Positions 7,412 to 10,985 of a DNA stretch of 10,985 nucleotides are shown piece after piece. The DNA is from Cryomorphaceae bacterium (GTDB lineage Bacteria > Bacteroidota > Bacteroidia > Flavobacteriales > Schleiferiaceae). The translations under genes and the position numbers were made by a program. A model generated the notes under the pieces. It was not told where the DNA came from, searched no databases, and saw nothing but the letters and a program-made list of their open reading frames with translations. The DNA lies in contig CATITW010000105.1 of assembly GCA_949547975.1 (NCBI GenBank), positions 1-10,985 on the forward strand. Reading direction: 5' to 3'. Each line of letters begins with the position of its first letter. Position 1 is the stretch's first letter.

Positions 7412-8188
7412 ATGTCAACACCCGTACGCATTGCAACCGCACTTTTTGAAGCCTTAGAAACCGGAACGCCCATCGCCCCACTGCGCGACAGCATCGATAA
7501 TGATGTGGATCAGGCCTATGCCATCCAGCAAGAACTCGTTGCACTGCGTCAAGCCCGCGGGGAGAAGATTGTTGGAAAGAAAATTGGTTTGACTTCTCCG
7601 GCCGTTCAAAAGCAGCTTGGCGTGGATCAGCCAGATTATGGCGTGTTGTTCGATACCATGGACCTGTCCAAGCACGATTCGATCGACATGTCACTGTTGA
7701 TGCAGCCGAAGGTTGAGGGCGAAATCACCTTTGTACTCGGCGCAGATCTTGATCAAGACCAAATCACCATGGACACGCTCAAATCTGCGATTGCTGAGGT
7801 GCGTTCGAGCATCGAGATCGTCGGCTCCAGGGTTCGAGACTGGGACATTCGCATCTCGGATACTATTGCGGATAACGCGTCTGGTTCACACTTTGTAATC
7901 GGCACTCAGGCACGTACGCTTAGCGAAGTCGTACCCGCTGAGGTAGGCATGAAGTTGTATAAAAATGGCGAATTAGCGAGCGAGGGTAGTGGCGAAGCCT
8001 GCATGGGTAATCCCCTAAATGCCGCGCTTTGGTTGGCACAAACCATGAAGGATAACGGCCGTCCCTTACTGAAAGGGGAGGTGCTGCTTTCCGGCGCTCT
8101 AGGCCCCATGGTTCCTGTGGAATCGGGCGATGAGTTCGTCTTGGAGATCGATGGTTTTGAGCCAATTACGGCAAAATTCACCCACTAA
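7412..8188 (+). CDS. 2-keto-4-pentenoate hydratase / 2-oxo acid decarboxylase family enzyme
   Basis: This 258-residue protein belongs to the MhpD/XylJ-XylI group of the FAH superfamily: hydratases that add water to 2-hydroxypenta-2,4-dienoate, and 4-oxalocrotonate decarboxylases, both from meta-cleavage of catechols. The metal-binding glutamates E102 and E104 (in KVEGEITFVL) and E135 (in IEIVGSR) keep the 2- and 33-residue spacing of E. coli MhpD. Also present are GKKIGLTS near residue 55, DYGVLFD near 75 and DNASGSHFV near 154. An in-frame TAA directly precedes the ATG. It is divergent from hmgA, and no other meta-cleavage gene is in the window. Hydratase and decarboxylase cannot be told apart by eye. 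A place in the aminomuconate branch of tryptophan breakdown is possible but unproven. Confidence 0.85.
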   Translation: MSTPVRIATALFEALETGTPIAPLRDSIDNDVDQAYAIQQELVALRQARGEKIVGKKIGLTSPAVQKQLGVDQPDYGVLFDTMDLSKHDSIDMSLLMQPKVEGEITFVLGADLDQDQITMDTLKSAIAEVRSSIEIVGSRVRDWDIRISDTIADNASGSHFVIGTQARTLSEVVPAEVGMKLYKNGELASEGSGEACMGNPLNAALWLAQTMKDNGRPLLKGEVLLSGALGPMVPVESGDEFVLEIDGFEPITAKFTH

Positions 8189-8203
8189 AAAATAACGCGC
8201 ACT

Positions 8204-8240
8204 TCATCTTGAAAAGTGTATTTTTCCTCTAGGAAATTTT
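8204..8240 (+). terminator. Weak terminator-like hairpins after the hydratase gene
   Basis: Two short stems lie in the 101-nt gap before the decarboxylase gene. One is CACTT/AAGTG followed by TATTTTT. The other, at 8223-8236, is TTTCC/GGAAA around TCTA, followed by TTTT. Each stem is only 5 bp and poor in GC, so either could end the hydratase transcript, but only weakly. Confidence 0.3.
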
Positions 8241-8243
8241 CGC

Positions 8244-8273
8244 TTGTACAATCCCATTGTCGGTTTACATTTG
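8244..8273 (+). promoter_or_regulatory. Likely promoter of the decarboxylase gene (TTG-N19-TACATTTG)
   Basis: TTG at 8244-8246 and TACATTTG at 8266-8273 are 19 nt apart and match the Bacteroidota promoter pattern TTTG...TAnnTTTG. Transcription would start near 8278-8281, about 10 nt before the ATG at 8290. A TTG codon at 8257 lies between the two elements, so it would not be on the transcript; this decides the start. Confidence 0.6.
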
Positions 8274-8289
8274 CGCACCTTTTTTTGAG

Positions 8290-9693
8290 ATGAAAAATAA
8301 ATACGCTGATCTAGTAGAGCAGACCTTCGTCTGGCCTACCGAAGAATTTGGAGTCACAGAGGACCACACCCTTACGTGGAACGGTCTTGACTTGCGCCCG
8401 CTGCTGAAGCAGTACGGCACACCGCTGCGCTTGACGTACTTGCCGAAGATCGACGAGAACATCCAGCGTGCCCGTCGCATGTTCCATGTCGCTATGGCGA
8501 AGGTGGACTACGACGCGGAATATCATTTCTGTTATTGCACCAAAAGCAATCACTTCAGCTTCGTGATGGAGCGTGTCTTGCAGAACGAAGTACACCTGGA
8601 AACTTCCAGCGCCTTCGACATTAACATCGTGCGCAACATGGCCGCTAAGGGCCTATTGCCTACCGAGCGCCACATCGTCTGCAACGGCTACAAAACGCTG
8701 AAGTATTTGGACAACATCGCAGGACTCATCACAGACGGCTACGAGAATGTCGTGACCGTTATTGACCATGTGGAGGAGTTGGAACAATTGACCAGTAGGA
8801 TAAACAAGAAAGCAAAAGTGGGCATCCGAATCGCATCAGAGGAAGAGCCGAAATTTGAATTCTATACCTCGCGTTTGGGTATCGGCTACCGCGATATCGT
8901 GGATTTTTACAAGATGAAAATTGCCGACAATGAAAAAGCAGAGCTCAAAATGCTGCACTTTTTCATCAATACCGGCATCAAAGACACGGCTTACTACTGG
9001 AACGAATTGCGCAAATGTGTGAACGTCTACATCGACCTCAAACGCATCTGCCCCTCTTTGGACAGCTTGAACATCGGCGGCGGATTCCCGATCAAAACGA
9101 GTCTCGGAATGGACTTCGACTATGAATACATGGCGGAGGAAATCATCCAGCAGATTAAAACCATGTGTAACTACGCGGATGTCCCTGAACCGCATATTTT
9201 TAGTGAATTCGGCTCCTACACCGTCGGTGAAAGCGGGGCCAATTTCTATTCGGTCCTCGGCCAAAAGAAACAAAACGACCGCGAGCTTTGGTACATGATC
9301 GATAGCTCTTTCATGACCACTTTGCCGGACAGCTGGGCGATCAACAAGCGCTTCATCATGCTGCCCATCAACAAATGGGACAAGCCTTACGACCGCGTTC
9401 TGCTCGGTGGCTTGACCTGTGATTCGGACGACTACTACAACGCGGAACAACACGTAAATGCCATCTTCTTACCGAAGCTGCGCAAGACCGACAGCGAACC
9501 GCTTTACATTGGATTCTTTAACACCGGTGCGTACCAAGAATCGCTCGCAGGCTACGGCGGAACCAAGCACTGTTTGCTCCCTTCCCCAAAGCATGTCGTG
9601 ATTGACATGGACGAAGACGGAAATACCTCATCAAGCCTCTTTGCAGAAGAACAAACTGCCGAGAGTATGCTCAATATTTTAGGCTATGAATAA
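8290..9693 (+). CDS. speA: Arginine decarboxylase-like (SpeA-type, PLP, alanine-racemase fold)
   Basis: This 467-residue fold-type III PLP decarboxylase resembles the flavobacterial proteins usually named arginine decarboxylase, which would turn arginine into agmatine as the first step of polyamine synthesis. The PLP lysine is K85 in YCTKSNHF. The phosphate-binding glycines are in IGGGFP (263-267), and EFGSYTVGES holds E306. C377 and D378 in GLTCDSDD match the catalytic CxS/D motif contributed across the dimer, and Y415 lies in NTGAYQE. It is much shorter than E. coli SpeA (about 658 residues), and related enzymes act on ornithine, lysine, diaminopimelate or carboxynorspermidine, so the substrate is an inference. 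The ATG at 8290 is preferred over the TTG at 8257, which lies within the promoter. The stop overlaps the next gene by 8 nt. Confidence 0.87.
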   Translation: MKNKYADLVEQTFVWPTEEFGVTEDHTLTWNGLDLRPLLKQYGTPLRLTYLPKIDENIQRARRMFHVAMAKVDYDAEYHFCYCTKSNHFSFVMERVLQNEVHLETSSAFDINIVRNMAAKGLLPTERHIVCNGYKTLKYLDNIAGLITDGYENVVTVIDHVEELEQLTSRINKKAKVGIRIASEEEPKFEFYTSRLGIGYRDIVDFYKMKIADNEKAELKMLHFFINTGIKDTAYYWNELRKCVNVYIDLKRICPSLDSLNIGGGFPIKTSLGMDFDYEYMAEEIIQQIKTMCNYADVPEPHIFSEFGSYTVGESGANFYSVLGQKKQNDRELWYMIDSSFMTTLPDSWAINKRFIMLPINKWDKPYDRVLLGGLTCDSDDYYNAEQHVNAIFLPKLRKTDSEPLYIGFFNTGAYQESLAGYGGTKHCLLPSPKHVVIDMDEDGNTSSSLFAEEQTAESMLNILGYE

Positions 9694-10672
9694 CGCATCA
9701 CAAAAGGGTCCGATCTCTCAGTTCATGGCCCACAACTACCGCCACTTCAACGCTGCTGCGATGATGGACGCGGCCAAAGGCTATGAAGCGCACCTTACTG
9801 CAGGTGGTAAAATGATGGTGACCCTTGCCGGGGCGATGTCCACGGCAGAATTGGGCATCTCACTTGCGGAAATGATCCGTCAGGGAAAAGTCGATATCAT
9901 CTCATGTACTGGGGCGAACCTCGAAGAAGATTTGATGAACCTCGTAGCACACACCCACTACGAGCGTGTACCAGAATACCGTGATCTAACGCCGCAGCAA
10001 GAACGCGAATTGCTCGACCGCGGCTTGAACCGTGTGACCGATACTTGTATTCCCGAGGAGGAGGCATTCCGTCGCCTTCAAGGGCATATTGAAGACATTT
10101 GGCGCAAGGCTGAGGCGAAAGGGGAGCGTTATTTCCCGCACGAATACATGTACAAAATGCTACTGTCGGGTGTCCTGGAGCAGTACTATGAGATCGATCC
10201 TAAAAACTCGTGGATGCTAGCGGCTGCCGAGCGCAATCTGCCGATCGTCGTTCCAGGTTGGGAGGACAGCACCATGGGCAACATCTTCTCTTCGTATTGC
10301 ATCAAAGGCGAACTACAGCCGAGCACCGTGAAAAGTGGCATCGAATACATGATGTGGCTTGCCGGCTGGTACACGGAAACTTCGAAAGATGCATCCATCG
10401 GATTTTTTCAGATCGGTGGAGGTATAGCGGGTGATTTCCCGATCTGTGTCGTTCCGATGTTGTACCAAGATTTGGAATTGGAAGAAACGCCATTTTGGGG
10501 ATACTTCTGCCAGATCTCCGATTCGACGACTTCGTACGGATCGTATTCTGGCGCAGTCCCTAATGAGAAGATTACCTGGGGGAAATTGGACGCAGATACG
10601 CCCAAATTTATTGTTGAAAGTGATGCAACCATCGTTGCTCCATTAATGTTTGCTTGGATTTTAGGTCAATAA
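9686..10672 (+). CDS. Deoxyhypusine synthase-like protein (probable homospermidine-type synthase)
   Basis: The 328-residue protein is a clear member of the deoxyhypusine synthase (DHS) superfamily, NAD-dependent enzymes that transfer an aminobutyl group. The lysine that carries the intermediate in human DHS (K329, in WGK) is kept as K300 in TWGKLD. EEDL (residues 80-83), D194, the GGG at 244-246 and E294 are also kept. Human H288 after GGG appears replaced by D250 (GGGIAGDF), and D313 and D316 by tyrosines 284 and 287 (YGSYSG). About nine extra residues lie between GGG and the lysine. Bacteria have no eIF5A, so a small-molecule acceptor such as putrescine (giving homospermidine) is likely. 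The ATG overlaps the decarboxylase stop by 8 nt, which implies coupled translation in one pathway. Confidence 0.88.
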   Translation: MNNASQKGPISQFMAHNYRHFNAAAMMDAAKGYEAHLTAGGKMMVTLAGAMSTAELGISLAEMIRQGKVDIISCTGANLEEDLMNLVAHTHYERVPEYRDLTPQQERELLDRGLNRVTDTCIPEEEAFRRLQGHIEDIWRKAEAKGERYFPHEYMYKMLLSGVLEQYYEIDPKNSWMLAAAERNLPIVVPGWEDSTMGNIFSSYCIKGELQPSTVKSGIEYMMWLAGWYTETSKDASIGFFQIGGGIAGDFPICVVPMLYQDLELEETPFWGYFCQISDSTTSYGSYSGAVPNEKITWGKLDADTPKFIVESDATIVAPLMFAWILGQ

Positions 10673-10678
10673 AAAACG

Positions 10679-10960
10679 GTGGCTAAAAGAAATGTGATCA
10701 AAGACTACAAGACCATGACGCCGGAGCTCATGGCGCTTCTTGTAGCAGCGTACCCGGAGGGATTCGAGTACGACACCGTGTATTTTACAAATGCAAAAGG
10801 TGAAAAGGTGGAGGCGGTACCCTTGGAAACGGAGGACACAAAATACCTGATCAAGGTCAGTACTTTGCTCGAGAAACAATTCGAAGCGTTTGATTTAGAA
10901 GCCTTTGAAGACGAGGAGACGATCGACAAAGATTTTGACGGGGAAGCCCTCGAAGACTAA
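10679..10960 (+). CDS. Small acidic conserved hypothetical protein
   Basis: This is a 93-residue protein with a GTG start 6 nt after the stop of the DHS-like gene. The N-terminus (MAKRNVIKDYKTMTPELM) is basic and polar, the middle has NAKGEKVEAVPLETEDTKYLIKV, and the last 28 or so residues are strongly acidic and end in GEALED. There is no signal peptide, membrane segment or cysteine. The N-terminal and middle motifs resemble small uncharacterised Bacteroidota proteins, so I think it is real, but I know no function. The tight spacing suggests it is cotranscribed with the polyamine genes. Internal methionines at residues 13 and 18 are alternative starts but would drop the recognisable N-terminus. 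The acidic tail could bind cations, polyamines or a basic protein; that is only a guess. Confidence 0.75.
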   Translation: MAKRNVIKDYKTMTPELMALLVAAYPEGFEYDTVYFTNAKGEKVEAVPLETEDTKYLIKVSTLLEKQFEAFDLEAFEDEETIDKDFDGEALED

Positions 10961-10985
10961 CAGCTTTGTGTAATTTGGTCGTATG

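Noticed and set aside
8257..8289. Extra 11-residue N-terminus of the decarboxylase from a TTG start
   Set aside because: The TTG lies between the -33-like and -7-like promoter elements, and the ATG at 8290 gives the N-terminus expected for the family.
8836..9453. 205-residue open frame on the minus strand within the decarboxylase gene
   Set aside because: The valine- and histidine-rich sequence mirrors the sense codons and has no family motif; the sense gene is certain.
9686..10672. True deoxyhypusine synthase acting on a protein target
   Set aside because: Bacteria have no eIF5A, and the putative His and Asp active-site positions differ; a polyamine-synthesis role fits the neighbour better.
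10961..10985. Start of a further gene at the ATG at 10983
   Set aside because: Only the three bases of the codon are in the window, and the TAATTTGG just before it is a one-mismatch, badly spaced promoter match, so nothing can be supported.
1..10985. CRISPR array, tRNA, rRNA, insertion sequence, phage or defence genes
   Set aside because: No direct-repeat array, RNA-gene signature, transposase, integrase or toxin-antitoxin pattern was seen; every main frame is explained by metabolism or transport genes.

Overview
The window looks like a chromosomal piece of a member of the Bacteroidota, probably a Flavobacteriales-type organism of fairly balanced GC. The reasons are the protein families (short bacterial homogentisate dioxygenase, a roughly 467-residue SpeA-like decarboxylase paired with a deoxyhypusine synthase-like protein), two good matches to the Bacteroidota promoter element TAnnTTTG, and the general lack of Shine-Dalgarno sequences before the starts. 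Genes are packed tightly. I see no transposon, integrase, CRISPR array, tRNA or rRNA, and no stretch over 300 bases lacks a gene.

Layout. Positions 2-813 (+) hold the C-terminal end of a TolC-type outer-membrane efflux protein and an OsmC-family thiol peroxidase-like protein. Positions 810-7340 (-) hold a six-gene catabolic block. In transcription order it is hmgA (homogentisate dioxygenase), a Cys/Met-metabolism PLP enzyme, hpd (4-hydroxyphenylpyruvate dioxygenase), fahA (fumarylacetoacetase), and scoA and scoB (3-oxoacid CoA-transferase). Positions 7412-8188 (+) hold a divergent 2-keto-4-pentenoate hydratase-family enzyme. Positions 8290-10960 (+) hold a polyamine-type cluster: a SpeA-like decarboxylase, a deoxyhypusine synthase-like protein that overlaps it by 8 nt, and a small acidic protein.

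How the genes work together. The minus-strand block takes 4-hydroxyphenylpyruvate through homogentisate to fumarate plus acetoacetate, then activates acetoacetate to acetoacetyl-CoA. The aminotransferase and the maleylacetoacetate isomerase are not in the window. Hairpins followed by T-runs after hmgA and after hpd suggest the block is read as two or three units, not as one uninterrupted message. The right-hand cluster probably makes a polyamine. A deoxyhypusine synthase homologue in a bacterium, which has no eIF5A, is best read as a homospermidine-type synthase, and this agrees with homospermidine being a common flavobacterial polyamine.

Most of the window is recognisable metabolism. The points most worth following are the altered active site of the deoxyhypusine synthase-like protein next to a decarboxylase, the unexplained small acidic protein behind it, and the PLP lyase inside a tyrosine-degradation block that lacks maiA.
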